NCBI GenBank assembly: GCA_913776885.1
Contig: CAJYQC010000276.1
Location: forward strand, 1 to 38,628
Origin: an uncultured Variovorax sp.
Lineage (GTDB): Bacteria; Pseudomonadota; Gammaproteobacteria; Burkholderiales; Burkholderiaceae_C
Length of the DNA stretch: 38,628 bases
Direction of reading: 5' to 3'
The notes beneath the pieces are model-generated. The model was given only the letters and a program-made list of their open reading frames with translations. It made no database searches and was not told where the DNA came from. Positions 19,207-27,013 of the stretch are shown one piece after another (the stretch's first letter is position 1; the number at the start of each line of letters is the position of its first letter). A program made the translations under genes and the position numbers.

Positions 19207-21316
19207 CACGGCCGGCGAGGCGAGCCAGCCATCCACCGGCGGCGGCCAGGTCCTGCCGTCCGGCATCGACGAGGGCAGCGTCTTCCGCTCGCTGTTCTCC
19301 GCCTATCCCGACTCGCTGCTCGTGGTCGACCAGGCCGGCTGCATCGTGCTTGCCAACCCCTCGGCGGCCGCGCTGCTGGGCTACGCCCCGCACGAGCTCC
19401 TCGGCCTCAACGTCGACGCGCTGGTGCCCGACGGCATCCGCCCGCGCCATGCCTCCTACCGCGAGGCCTACGGCCGTGCCCCGCGCCCGCGTCCCATGGG
19501 CACGCACATGGAGCTCGTGGCCAAGCGCAGGGACGGCAGCGAGGTGATGGTGGAGATCGCGCTGAGCCCGCTGCAGAACCATGGCCTGCCGTTCGTCGTC
19601 GCGGCCATCCGCGACATCGGTGCCTACCCGCGCGTGAAGCAGGCGCTGCAACGCGCGCGCTACAGCGAGCACCTGGCCCAGCTGGGCCGCCTCGCGGTCG
19701 ACACGCGCGACCTGCAGGCGGTGCTCGAGCACGTGCCGGAGATCATCGCCAAGGCCCTGGAGGTGGAGGTCGCGATGGTGTGGCTGCTCGACGCGGGCCG
19801 CTCCGAGTTCCGCGTGGCCAGCGGGGTCGGGCTGGTCGCCGGCGAGGACATCGGCGCGCGCCTGCCGAACCGTCCGGACACGCCGCCAGGCTTCGTTCTC
19901 TCGCAGAACCGGCCGGTGGTCGTGCAGGACTATCGCAAGGAGACGCGGTTTCGCGTGCCGGGAGCCTACCTCGATGCCGGACTGGTGAGCGCCCTCGCGG
20001 TGCCGCTGTCCGACCGGGGCCGCGTCACCGGGATGCTCTCGGTGCGCTCGAGGGAATCCAAGCGCTTCGGCGACGAGGAAGTGCGCTTCCTCGAATCGCT
20101 TTCGAGCCTGCTCGCGACCAGCCTGCAGCGCATGCAGACGGAGGAGGCGCTGAACCACGCCCAGCGGCTGGAGAGCGTCGGCCAGCTCACCGGCGGCATC
20201 GCGCACGACTTCAACAACCTGCTGACCGTGATCCAGGGCAACCTCCAGGTGCTCGAGGAGCTGCCTGCCCTCGCGCACGACGGCTACGCCCAGCAACTGC
20301 TGGGCGCCGCCACCCGCGCTTCGCGGCGCGGTGCGGAGCTCACCGGCAAGCTGCTCGCGTTCTCGCGCCGGCAGGTGCTCCAGCCGGTCGCGGTGGACAC
20401 GCACGCGCTGCTGCATTCGCTGGCCGACATGCTGCGCCGCACGCTCGACCAGCGCATCCGCATCGAGATCGACACGGCCCCCGGCCGGCCGCTGGTGGTG
20501 GCGGACCCGGGCCAGCTCGAATCAGCCCTGCTCAACATCGCGATCAACGCGCGCGACGCCATGCCGGAGGGCGGCACGCTCCAGTTCCGCACCGCCATCT
20601 GCGGTACGCTGCCGACGGTCCTGCGCAACGAGCGCAACGAACCGCAGGCGGGCAACACCGCGCACTTCGTCGCGATCTCCATCGCCGACAGCGGCAGCGG
20701 CATGTCCGACGAAGTCAAGGAGCGTGCCTTCGAGCCCTTCTTCACCACCAAGGAAGCGGGGCGCGGCACGGGACTCGGGCTGAGCACGGTGTACGGCTTC
20801 GTCAGCCAGTCGCGCGGCGCCGTCGCGATCGACAGCGAGATCGGCAGGGGCACCACGGTGACGCTCTACCTCCCGCAGCAGCAGGAGGCATGCTCACCCG
20901 CTGCGATGGAGGAGCACCGCGGCGAAGCGCTGGCGCCCGGATTGCGGGTGATGCTGGTCGAGGACGATGCGGAAGTCCGCAAGGTGGTGGAGAACTTCCT
21001 GCACACGCTGGGCTGCGAGATCGTCATCGTCGCGCCCACTGCCGAGCAGGCGCTGGCCGCAATGGACGCGGGCGCGGGCGACTTCGACCTGCTGCTCAGC
21101 GACATCGCGCTGGGCGCAGGCATGCGCGGGACGCGGCTGGCCGCCGAGGTTCAGCAGCGCCTCCCGGGGGCCGCGGTGCTGCTGATGTCGGGCTTCTCGT
21201 CGGAACTCCTCGATGCCGACCGCGAGGTGCCTCAGAGCTGGGAACTGCTTCGCAAGCCCTACACGCGCTCCGAACTTGCGCAGGCCATGGCCAGGGTCCT
21301 GGCCGGCCGCGGCTGA
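19199..21316 (+). CDS. Hybrid sensor histidine kinase, PAS-GAF-HisKA-HATPase-REC
   Basis: The protein has 705 aa with no membrane segments, so it senses a cytoplasmic signal. PAS at about residues 28-140, GAF at about 175-310, HisKA with His336 in [11 protein letters not shown], HATPase with [25 protein letters not shown] and [13 protein letters not shown], then a C-terminal receiver with Asp635 (LLLSDIALG). In the PAS domain [11 protein letters not shown] puts His84 where FixL has its heme-ligating histidine (EHDGYLQRY), so oxygen or redox sensing by heme is possible; many non-heme PAS domains share this pattern, so this is inference. The REC domain suggests a phosphorelay or feedback. It pairs with the preceding response regulator and is followed by the FNR-type gene (convergent). 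Confidence 0.92.
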   Translation: MADTAGEASQPSTGGGQVLPSGIDEGSVFRSLFSAYPDSLLVVDQAGCIVLANPSAAALLGYAPHELLGLNVDALVPDGIRPRHASYREAYGRAPRPRPMGTHMELVAKRRDGSEVMVEIALSPLQNHGLPFVVAAIRDIGAYPRVKQALQRARYSEHLAQLGRLAVDTRDLQAVLEHVPEIIAKALEVEVAMVWLLDAGRSEFRVASGVGLVAGEDIGARLPNRPDTPPGFVLSQNRPVVVQDYRKETRFRVPGAYLDAGLVSALAVPLSDRGRVTGMLSVRSRESKRFGDEEVRFLESLSSLLATSLQRMQTEEALNHAQRLESVGQLTGGIAHDFNNLLTVIQGNLQVLEELPALAHDGYAQQLLGAATRASRRGAELTGKLLAFSRRQVLQPVAVDTHALLHSLADMLRRTLDQRIRIEIDTAPGRPLVVADPGQLESALLNIAINARDAMPEGGTLQFRTAICGTLPTVLRNERNEPQAGNTAHFVAISIADSGSGMSDEVKERAFEPFFTTKEAGRGTGLGLSTVYGFVSQSRGAVAIDSEIGRGTTVTLYLPQQQEACSPAAMEEHRGEALAPGLRVMLVEDDAEVRKVVENFLHTLGCEIVIVAPTAEQALAAMDAGAGDFDLLLSDIALGAGMRGTRLAAEVQQRLPGAAVLLMSGFSSELLDADREVPQSWELLRKPYTRSELAQAMARVLAGRG

Positions 21317-21340
21317 ACGCCGCAGCTTGCGCGATAGCGG

Positions 21341-22111
21341 CTACTGCAGCATCGCGGGCGCAGGCGACAGGCAGCGCTGCACGAAGGCGGAGAGAGCGCC
21401 CACGTCGGGAATCTGCACGTCGCGGCGCCCCTTGGTCGCGAACCCGATGACGTTGTCGCGCGCCAGGCGCGACAGCGCGCGGCTCACGCTCTCGAGCGTC
21501 ATGCCCAGGTAGTTGCCGATCTCGGCGCGCGTCATGCGCAGCGTGATCTCGTCGGCGCGCATGCCGCGCTCCGCGAGCGACTCCGCCCAGTAGCGCAGGA
21601 AATCGGCGACGCGGGCATCGGCCGGGAGGGTGCACACGGACATCAGCGAATCCCGGTCGTGCGCGATCTCGCGACTCATCGCGGCATGCAGCACCTGCAG
21701 CAGATCGGGACGGGTGATGCAGGCTGCCAGCAGCGCCTCGTACGACACCACCCAGACCTCTCCGGTATCCATGGACACCGCGTCGCACGAGTAGCGCCCG
21801 CTGGCGATGCCGTCGAAGCCGAGCCAGTCGCCGCGGAACTTCAGGCCCACCACCTGCTCGCGGCCGTCGGCCGACAGGTTCACGATCTTGAAGAAGCCCG
21901 AGTTGAGGATGTAGAGATTGCCGAAGCGCTCGCCGGCCTGGTAGATCGTGTCACCCATGTGGACCACGCGGCGCTGCGGCCTGAGCTGCTCGCCGAGCAG
22001 CCGCAGCGTCTCGGCGGTGCTGCGGTTTGCGCCATCGTGGGCGGCGGCGCCGGGCGTGCCCGGGCCCGACGGAGAAGAAGCGATCTTCGAGGCGGCGGCG
22101 GTGTCGAGCAT
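21341..22111 (-). CDS. Crp/FNR-family regulator lacking the Fe-S cysteines
   Basis: The protein has 256 aa: a cyclic-nucleotide-type sensor domain (GDTIYQAGERFGNLYILNSGFFKIV) and an HTH (RMTRAEIGNYLGMTLESVSRALSRL). The E-x-x-S-R in the recognition helix is that of FNR, predicting TTGAT-N4-ATCAA binding. The N-terminal 35 residues contain no cysteine, and the position of E. coli Cys122 is Trp (GEVWVVSYEAL), so the oxygen-sensing 4Fe-4S cluster should be absent. The upstream in-frame extension (to 22216) has only one Cys. AAGGA before 22111 supports the start. It should act like FixK/DNR, controlled by amount or another signal. It is the obvious candidate to bind the thirteen boxes. Confidence 0.9.
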   Translation of the reverse strand: MLDTAAASKIASSPSGPGTPGAAAHDGANRSTAETLRLLGEQLRPQRRVVHMGDTIYQAGERFGNLYILNSGFFKIVNLSADGREQVVGLKFRGDWLGFDGIASGRYSCDAVSMDTGEVWVVSYEALLAACITRPDLLQVLHAAMSREIAHDRDSLMSVCTLPADARVADFLRYWAESLAERGMRADEITLRMTRAEIGNYLGMTLESVSRALSRLARDNVIGFATKGRRDVQIPDVGALSAFVQRCLSPAPAMLQ

Positions 22112-22279
22112 CCTGGTTCCTTGGTGGTTCTTGCTTGTCGATGGAGGAATGCTAGGAAGCCCAGGGCAACGCAGTGACAACACTCGGAATCGCTGCGTAA
22201 CGCTGGGTGAATGCAATGTGTCCGGCGTGTATCAAACGCTTGGGGCGTGCTGCAGTTCACACCGCTGGCGTGCCATGGC

Positions 22280-22293
22280 TTGCGCTGCATCAA
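22280..22293. promoter_or_regulatory. FNR/ANR-like box (TTGCG-CTGC-ATCAA)
   Basis: One half-site is perfect (ATCAA). The centre is 59 bp before the OTCase-like ATG, with TACCCT (22315-22320) 31 bp downstream of the centre. It is also in the shared intergenic region with the FNR-type gene, 169 bp from that start. Confidence 0.55.
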
Positions 22294-22345
22294 ACAAGGG
22301 GCCACCCGCCCCCCTACCCTCGGCTGTCGCACATTGACACGCCCT

Positions 22346-22849
22346 ATGCCGCCCACCCATACCGTCCGCAGTCCCGAGGCCGACCTCCAGCTCTCACCGT
22401 TCAACGCGGCGAGCCTTCTGGCCCGCGCGCTCATCCTGCAGAGGGCCAGCGTCGACGGCACCACGCGCGCGCTGCTGCGCGGCAAGAACCTGGGGCTGGT
22501 CTACGAGGCGCAGCCCGGCGAATCGCTGGCCTTCTTCCGCCGCGCCGCCGAGGAGCTCGGCGCCCACGTGGCGGTGATGCGCTCGAGCCTGTCGGCGGCG
22601 AGCACGCCGCAGGAAGTGCAGCACACGGCCCGCATGCTCGGGCGCCTCTACGATGCCGTCGAATGCCAGGGGCTCGACCCCGCGCTCGTGCGCTGCATCG
22701 GACAGCACGCGGGCATTCCGGTCTTCGAGGGTGCCGCGACTAAGACCCATCCGGCCAGCCAGCTCGCCGGACTGCTCCCGGACGCGACCGCGCCGGCCGA
22801 CAACCGCCGCTTCATCCTGCAGGCGCTGCTGCTCGAAGCAGTCGGCTGA
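22346..22849 (+). CDS. Ornithine-carbamoyltransferase-like N-domain, free-standing
   Basis: The protein has 167 aa and aligns by eye with the carbamoyl-phosphate domain of OTCase: LLRGKNLGLVYE, AAEELGAHV, QEVQHTARMLGRLYDAVECQG, AGIPVFEG and HPASQLAGLL. The STRTR phosphate-binding motif that should follow LGLVYE is replaced by QPGESLAFFRR, HPCQ is altered, and the whole ornithine-binding domain is absent. It cannot be a normal OTCase. It could be a regulatory pseudo-enzyme or another product of the internal deletions seen in this window. The FNR-like box and -10-like hexamer in front suggest regulated expression. The ATG at 22346 is the start nearest the conserved region. Confidence 0.65.
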   Translation: MPPTHTVRSPEADLQLSPFNAASLLARALILQRASVDGTTRALLRGKNLGLVYEAQPGESLAFFRRAAEELGAHVAVMRSSLSAASTPQEVQHTARMLGRLYDAVECQGLDPALVRCIGQHAGIPVFEGAATKTHPASQLAGLLPDATAPADNRRFILQALLLEAVG

Positions 22850-22873
22850 AGCGCAGGCCGAGCCGCGCGTCGC

Positions 22874-22887
22874 TTGATCCAGCGCAA
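22874..22887. promoter_or_regulatory. FNR/ANR-like box (TTGAT-CCAG-CGCAA) before the BON-phaB operon
   Basis: The sequence is identical to the box at 6843. TACAGT (22910-22915) is centred exactly 32 bp from the box centre; the BON ATG is about 103 bp away, giving a longer leader than at the other promoters. Confidence 0.6.
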
Positions 22888-22983
22888 GACGCCTTCGCCG
22901 CGCCCTTCCTACAGTGGATTGCACGGCCGCCACGGCTGCGCCAGGACGACCGGCTCCATCCATCCATCGCAAGGAATCCCACC

Positions 22984-23637
22984 ATGAAGACCGATACCCA
23001 ATTGCGCAACGACATCCAGGCCGAACTGAGCTGGGCTCCCGAGGTCAAGTCCTCCGACATCGGCGTGATCGTCAAGGACGGCGTGGTCACGCTCACCGGC
23101 CATCTGTCCAGCCATGCCGAGAAATACGCGGTCGAGCGCGCCGTGCAACGCGTGTACGGCGTGAAGGCGCTGGCGGTCGAACTCACGGTGAAGCTGCCCT
23201 TCGACAACCAGCGCACGGATGCCGACATCGCCCTGGCGGCCGAGCGCGCGCTCGAATGGAACGTGCTCGTGCCCGACGGCAAGATCCACCCGATGGTCGA
23301 GAAGGGCTGGCTCAGCCTGACCGGCGAGGTCGAATGGGACTACCAGCGCAGCGCCGCCGAAGTGGCCGTGCGCGACCTGATGGGCGTGACCGGCGTGTCG
23401 AACCTCGTGAAGGTCAAGCCCAGGGTGAGCCCCGCCGACGTCGAGAAGAAGATCCACGACGCGCTCTCGCGCCAGGCCGACCGCGAGGCCCGCAAGCTGT
23501 CGATTGCGGTGGACGGCTCCCACGTCACGCTGCGCGGCACCGTCCATTCCTGGTCGGAGCGCGATGCCGTGCAAGGCGCCGCCTGGTCGACGCCGGGCGT
23601 CACGGTGGTGGTGAACGACCTGCTCGTGGACGCCTGA
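22984..23637 (+). CDS. BON-domain protein with three repeats (OsmY-like)
   Basis: The protein has 217 aa and three consecutive BON domains (residues about 1-70, 75-145, 150-217), each with the VxxGxVxLxG core (VIVKDGVVTLTGHL, KGWLSLTGEVEW, GSHVTLRGTVHS). It lacks a signal peptide, whereas OsmY is periplasmic, so it is predicted cytoplasmic or membrane-associated. The ribosome site AAGGA is good. It ends 1 bp before phaB starts, so coupled. BON proteins are frequently induced by osmotic or envelope stress. Confidence 0.92.
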   Translation: MKTDTQLRNDIQAELSWAPEVKSSDIGVIVKDGVVTLTGHLSSHAEKYAVERAVQRVYGVKALAVELTVKLPFDNQRTDADIALAAERALEWNVLVPDGKIHPMVEKGWLSLTGEVEWDYQRSAAEVAVRDLMGVTGVSNLVKVKPRVSPADVEKKIHDALSRQADREARKLSIAVDGSHVTLRGTVHSWSERDAVQGAAWSTPGVTVVVNDLLVDA

Positions 23638-23638
23638 G

Positions 23639-24358
23639 ATGCGCGTGGCGCTCGTCACCGGCGGCACCTCGGGCATCGGGGCGGCCACGGCCGAGGCCCT
23701 GCAGGCAGCGGGCTACCGCGTGGCGGTGAACTTCGCGAACCGCGCGCAGGCGGCCCAGGCCTTCGCCGCGCGCACCGGCATCCCGGCCTTCGCATGGAAC
23801 GTGGCGGACCACGCGGCCTGCCAGGCCGGCGTCGCGCGCGTCGAGGCCGAGCTCGGCCCCATCGACGTGCTGGTCAACAACGCCGGCATCACGCGCGACA
23901 CGATGCTGCACAGGATGAATCTCGAGCAGTGGCGCGAGGTGCTCGACGTCAACCTGGGCGGCTGCTTCAACATGTGCCGCGCCGTCATCGGCGGCATGCG
24001 CGAGCGCCGCTTCGGCCGCATCGTGAACATGGGCTCGGTCAACGGCCTGTCCGGTCAGGCGGGCCAGGTGAACTACGCGGCCACGAAGGCCGGCCTCGTG
24101 GGCTTCACGAAGTCGCTCGCGCTGGAAGGCGCCTCGCGCAACATCACCGCGAACGTGGTGGCGCCGGGCTACACCGACACCCCCATGGTGGGGGCGGTCG
24201 CGCCCGAGGTGATGGCGAGGATCCTGTCGGACATTCCGGCCGGCCGCCTCGCCACGCCCGCCGAGATCGCGCGCGGCGTGGTGTTCCTCGTCGCCGACGA
24301 GTCCGCGTTCATCAACGGCATCACGCTGTCGATCAACGGCGGCAAGTACATGGCCTGA
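23639..24358 (+). CDS. phaB: Acetoacetyl-CoA reductase (SDR family)
   Basis: The protein has 239 aa. SDR motifs: TGGTSGIG for cofactor binding, NNAGIT, catalytic Ser in NMGSVNGLSG and Tyr-x3-Lys in NYAATKAG. The N-A-G-I-T-R-D-T-M-L-H and INGGKYMA ending are typical of PhaB/FabG; with this start (MRVALVTGGT) and the phasin-like gene nearby PhaB is favoured. It reduces acetoacetyl-CoA to (R)-3-hydroxybutyryl-CoA with NADPH, feeding PHB, which can serve as an electron sink when respiration slows. No phaA or phaC is in the window. It is translated from the BON transcript. FabG function cannot be excluded. Confidence 0.85.
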   Translation: MRVALVTGGTSGIGAATAEALQAAGYRVAVNFANRAQAAQAFAARTGIPAFAWNVADHAACQAGVARVEAELGPIDVLVNNAGITRDTMLHRMNLEQWREVLDVNLGGCFNMCRAVIGGMRERRFGRIVNMGSVNGLSGQAGQVNYAATKAGLVGFTKSLALEGASRNITANVVAPGYTDTPMVGAVAPEVMARILSDIPAGRLATPAEIARGVVFLVADESAFINGITLSINGGKYMA

Positions 24359-24401
24359 GGCGGCGCCGCCCCGGCCTTCATCCATCGCGAGCGCCAGCCC
24401 C

Positions 24402-25448
24402 ATGCACAGCACTTCCGATACGCGCGGCATCGAGCGGCCCTTCGCGGCCGCGCCGACCATGCAGGCCATGGTGCTGAGCGCGGCGCTGCTGCCGCTGGAG
24501 TGCGAGCGGCGCAGCATCCCGCAGCCCGGCCCGGGCGAGCTGCGCCTGCGCGTGCTGGCATGCGCGGTCTGCCGCACCGACCTGCATGTGGTCGATGGCG
24601 AGTTGCCGCTGCCGGTGTTGCCCATCGTGCCGGGGCACGAGATCGTCGGCGTCGTCGAGGCCATGGGTGCGGGCGTGCAGGGCCATCGCATCGGCGAGCG
24701 CGTGGGCGTGCCGTGGCTGGGCCACAGCTGCGGCTGCTGCTCCTTCTGCGCGGAGGGCCGCGAGAACCTCTGCGACACGCCGCGCTTCACGGGCTATCAC
24801 CGCGACGGCGGCTTCGCGAGCCATGTGATCGCCGAGGCGGCGTTCTGCCTGCCGCTTGCCATGCCCGAAACCGACGCCACGCGCATCGCCCCGCTGCTGT
24901 GCGCGGGCCTGATCGGCTGGCGCAGCCTCAAGGCCGCGGGCGACGGCGCGCGCCGGCTGGGCATCTTCGGATTCGGCGCCGCGGCGCACCTGGTGACGCA
25001 GGCGGCGATCGCGCAGGGCCGCGAGGTCTGCGCATTCACCCAAGCCGGGGACACGGCGACACAGTCCTTCGCGCGCAGCCTGGGGGCCAGCTGGGCCGGC
25101 GGCTCCAACGAGCGCCCGCCCGAGCCCCTGGATGCCGCGATCATCTTCGCGCCCGCCGGCGAGCTGGTGCCGGCGGCGCTGCGCGTGGTGCGCAAGGGTG
25201 GACGGGTGGTGTGCGGGGGCATCCACATGAGCGACATTCCCGCCTTCGCCTACCGGCTGCTGTGGGAGGAACGCAGCGTGGTCTCGGTGGCCAATCTCAC
25301 GCGCGCGGATGCGCGGGAATTCCTCGACTTCGTGCAGACGCATCCGCTGCAGGTCCACGTCAGGACCTATCCGCTCGCGCAGGCCAACGAAGCACTGGCC
25401 GATCTGCGCGCCGGCCGCATCGAGGGCGCTGCGGTGCTGGTGCCCTGA
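24402..25448 (+). CDS. Zinc-dependent alcohol dehydrogenase (AdhP/AdhA-like)
   Basis: The protein has 348 aa. Catalytic zinc site CRTDLH and GHEIVG, structural zinc cluster CGCCSFC...ENLC (four Cys), Rossmann motif GIFGFGAAAHL. It belongs to the group of AdhA-like enzymes that interconvert small alcohols and aldehydes with NAD(H). A start at Met20 (MQAMVLSA) is equally possible, since the first 19 residues precede the usual beginning of the family. It lies 43 bp after phaB and is likely in the same operon, thus under the same FNR-like promoter; it may recycle NADH when oxygen is short. Confidence 0.9.
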   Translation: MHSTSDTRGIERPFAAAPTMQAMVLSAALLPLECERRSIPQPGPGELRLRVLACAVCRTDLHVVDGELPLPVLPIVPGHEIVGVVEAMGAGVQGHRIGERVGVPWLGHSCGCCSFCAEGRENLCDTPRFTGYHRDGGFASHVIAEAAFCLPLAMPETDATRIAPLLCAGLIGWRSLKAAGDGARRLGIFGFGAAAHLVTQAAIAQGREVCAFTQAGDTATQSFARSLGASWAGGSNERPPEPLDAAIIFAPAGELVPAALRVVRKGGRVVCGGIHMSDIPAFAYRLLWEERSVVSVANLTRADAREFLDFVQTHPLQVHVRTYPLAQANEALADLRAGRIEGAAVLVP

Positions 25449-25472
25449 TGCGCCGCCGCCGTGATCCTCGGC

Positions 25473-25632
25473 TCAGAGTTCCAGCGATTCGCGGTATTCG
25501 GGCACGGTGCACGGCCAGCCGTGCGCTCCTCGATGGCCAGCCGCACCGCGTCGGCAGCCGCCGGCCGCCATGGCTCAGCAGGTACTTCGAGCCGGTGACG
25601 GTGCCCGTGCCGCCGAGGAAGTCGATGCGCAT
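25473..25632 (-). pseudogene. MBL-fold hydrolase (RNA-exonuclease-like) remnant
   Basis: The first 16 codons (MRIDFLGGTGTVTGSKYLL) are the start of the MBL family related to Ysh1/CPSF-type hydrolases. The next codons lack the His motif altogether. The end contains DAVRLAIEER and, in a shifted frame, WPCTVPEYRESLEL-stop, which resembles the C-terminus of the same family. About 400 residues between are missing, so only both ends remain. It begins 7 bp after the USP stop and was probably the second gene of that operon. Confidence 0.7.
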
Positions 25633-25639
25633 GGACGCC

Positions 25640-26464
25640 TCAGTGCGACATCAGCACCGGCAGGGTCATCCACTGCAGCATGGACAGCGTGGCGCCGCCC
25701 ATCACCCACTCGCGCGCCCTGCTGTGGCCGTAGCAGCCCATCACCAGCAGGTCCGCGCTCAGGTCGGCGGCCAGCGAGAGGAGCCTGTTGCCGACGTCGT
25801 CGTCCTTGTCGCCACCGGGATGCAGGCGGACCTCGCCCACGCCCTGCAACCGCAGATAGGCCTGCAGGCTCTGCAGCGATTCGTTCGCGCCCTCGCCGTA
25901 GGCCACCGCGTCCACCCGGCCCGCCTTGCGCAGCCATGGCAGCGCGGCACTCACGGCGCGCGCGGCCTCGCGGGTCTCCTTCCAGGCCACCAGCACCTTG
26001 CCGCCGACAGGGCCGACCGGCCCGGCATAGGGCAGCACCAGCGCCGGCCGGCCGCTTTGCACCAGCAGGCTTGGCAGGAAGTCGCCGGGGAGTTCGCCGT
26101 CCATCGGGTCGTTGCGGTCGCGCTGCCCCAGGACCAGCAGGTCGGCATACAAGGCACGCCGGGCGAACCCCCACGGCCCGTCGCTCTCCGGCTCGCTCCA
26201 GTGCAGGCGCGGCGAGCCCGCACCGTGCTGCATGAAGGTGGCGTGCATCTTGTCGCGTGCGTCCTTGTCGATCTCCTGCATGATCGCGACCGCCTCCGCG
26301 GCCGCTTCGATGGCATACGGATAGCGCATGAGCGCGGACACGGTGCACGGCTGCGCCGTGACCTCGGCGTCGAAGGTCTCCGCGAGTTCGCGGGCGAGCT
26401 TGATGCGCCCCACCGTGCGGGCCGAGCCGTCGAGATGAAGCAGGATGGATCTGGGGTTCTGCAT
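25640..26464 (-). CDS. Universal stress protein, tandem two-domain
   Basis: The protein has 274 aa. AGGAGC precedes the ATG. Domain 1 begins RSILLHLDGSART, domain 2 near residue 158 (KVLVAWKETREAARA). The terminal loop is GCYG, nine residues, GG, again non-canonical as in the two other tandem USPs. An FNR-like box lies 71 bp upstream with TAAGTT as the -10-like hexamer. The MBL remnant follows immediately. Confidence 0.9.
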   Translation of the reverse strand: MQNPRSILLHLDGSARTVGRIKLARELAETFDAEVTAQPCTVSALMRYPYAIEAAAEAVAIMQEIDKDARDKMHATFMQHGAGSPRLHWSEPESDGPWGFARRALYADLLVLGQRDRNDPMDGELPGDFLPSLLVQSGRPALVLPYAGPVGPVGGKVLVAWKETREAARAVSAALPWLRKAGRVDAVAYGEGANESLQSLQAYLRLQGVGEVRLHPGGDKDDDVGNRLLSLAADLSADLLVMGCYGHSRAREWVMGGATLSMLQWMTLPVLMSH

Positions 26465-26528
26465 GAGGCGCTCCTGGACAGGCGGTTTGCGATGGAAGCG
26501 AACTTAGTCCCGCGGCCCGCGCATGCGC

Positions 26529-26542
26529 TTGCGCTGCGTCAA
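26529..26542. promoter_or_regulatory. FNR/ANR-like box (TTGCG-CTGC-GTCAA) before a USP
   Basis: The half-sites match at 7 of 10 positions. On the minus strand TAAGTT (26501-26506) is centred exactly 32 bp from the box centre. It is 34 bp from a second box that faces the opposite way. Confidence 0.55.
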
Positions 26543-26576
26543 TCGGCCGCAGGACCGCTGCGACCCGGGCGGCGGC

Positions 26577-26590
26577 TTGATCCACCTCAA
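26577..26590. promoter_or_regulatory. FNR/ANR-like box (TTGAT-CCAC-CTCAA) before the DUF2892 gene
   Basis: Nine of ten half-site positions match. CAAGAT (26613-26618) is centred 32 bp downstream; the ATG is 64 bp from the centre. Confidence 0.65.
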
Positions 26591-26610
26591 CGCCCGCCGC
26601 GCACGCGGCG

Positions 26611-26634
26611 CGCAAGATCGGCTCCCATCTTGCG
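26611..26634. repeat. Perfect 8-bp inverted repeat at the -10/leader before DUF2892
   Basis: CGCAAGAT and ATCTTGCG are separated by 8 nt. The left arm contains the presumed -10 hexamer and the right arm abuts the GAAGGAG ribosome site. It could be an operator for a second regulator or a leader hairpin touching the ribosome site. Confidence 0.5.
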
Positions 26635-26647
26635 AAGGAGATGTCTC

Positions 26648-26851
26648 ATGCCTTTCCTGACGAAGAACGTCGGCGTCCTCGACCGTGCGCTGCGCATCGG
26701 CGCGGGCCTGCTGCTCATCGCCCTGACGGTGCGGGGAACCATCGGGTTCTGGGGCTACATCGGCGTGCTGCCGCTGCTGACGGGCGTGGTGGGCAACTGT
26801 CCGGCCTACACGCTGTTCGGCGTCAGCACCTGCCCGCGCGACCGCCGCTGA
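26648..26851 (+). CDS. DUF2892/YgaP-like small inner-membrane protein
   Basis: The protein has 67 aa and two membrane segments (ALRIGAGLLLIALTV and GYIGVLPLLTGVVG) with the family end NCPAYTLFGVSTCP. The start at 26648 is preferred over the ATG at 26641 because GAAGGAG (26634-26640) then has correct spacing and the frame gives the family. This family often accompanies rhodanese or sulfur-handling proteins. It has its own FNR-like box. It is not separate in the ORF track. Confidence 0.88.
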   Translation: MPFLTKNVGVLDRALRIGAGLLLIALTVRGTIGFWGYIGVLPLLTGVVGNCPAYTLFGVSTCPRDRR

Positions 26852-26889
26852 GACGCCGGATGCGCATCCGTCGAACGACGCGGGACCGC

Positions 26890-26994
26890 ATGTCCTTTGA
26901 TCTGCTGCTGCTCATCCTGCTGTGTGCCGCGCTGGGCGGCACGGTGCTGTGGTTCGCGTTCCAGCTCCTCATCAAGTGGCTCACGCTGGACTGA
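26890..26994 (+). CDS. Small single-span membrane protein (34 aa)
   Basis: The peptide MSFDLLLLILLCAALGGTVLWF... is one hydrophobic helix with a short C-terminal amphipathic part (LLIKWLTLD). I do not recognise the family. It is 38 bp after the DUF2892 gene on the same strand and before the next small ORF. Its size and type resemble small oxidase-associated subunits, but that is only a resemblance. The ribosome site is weak, so the call is tentative. Confidence 0.4.
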   Translation: MSFDLLLLILLCAALGGTVLWFAFQLLIKWLTLD

Positions 26995-27013
26995 GCTTCC
27001 TGCAGAGGCTGCG

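Noticed and set aside
22224-22237. Possible FNR half-site (ATCAA) in the regulator's upstream region
   Set aside because: The other half-site does not match; too weak to claim autoregulation.
24500-26851. 783-aa plus-strand ORF
   Set aside because: Out of frame with the alcohol dehydrogenase; only its last 67 codons (DUF2892) are real.
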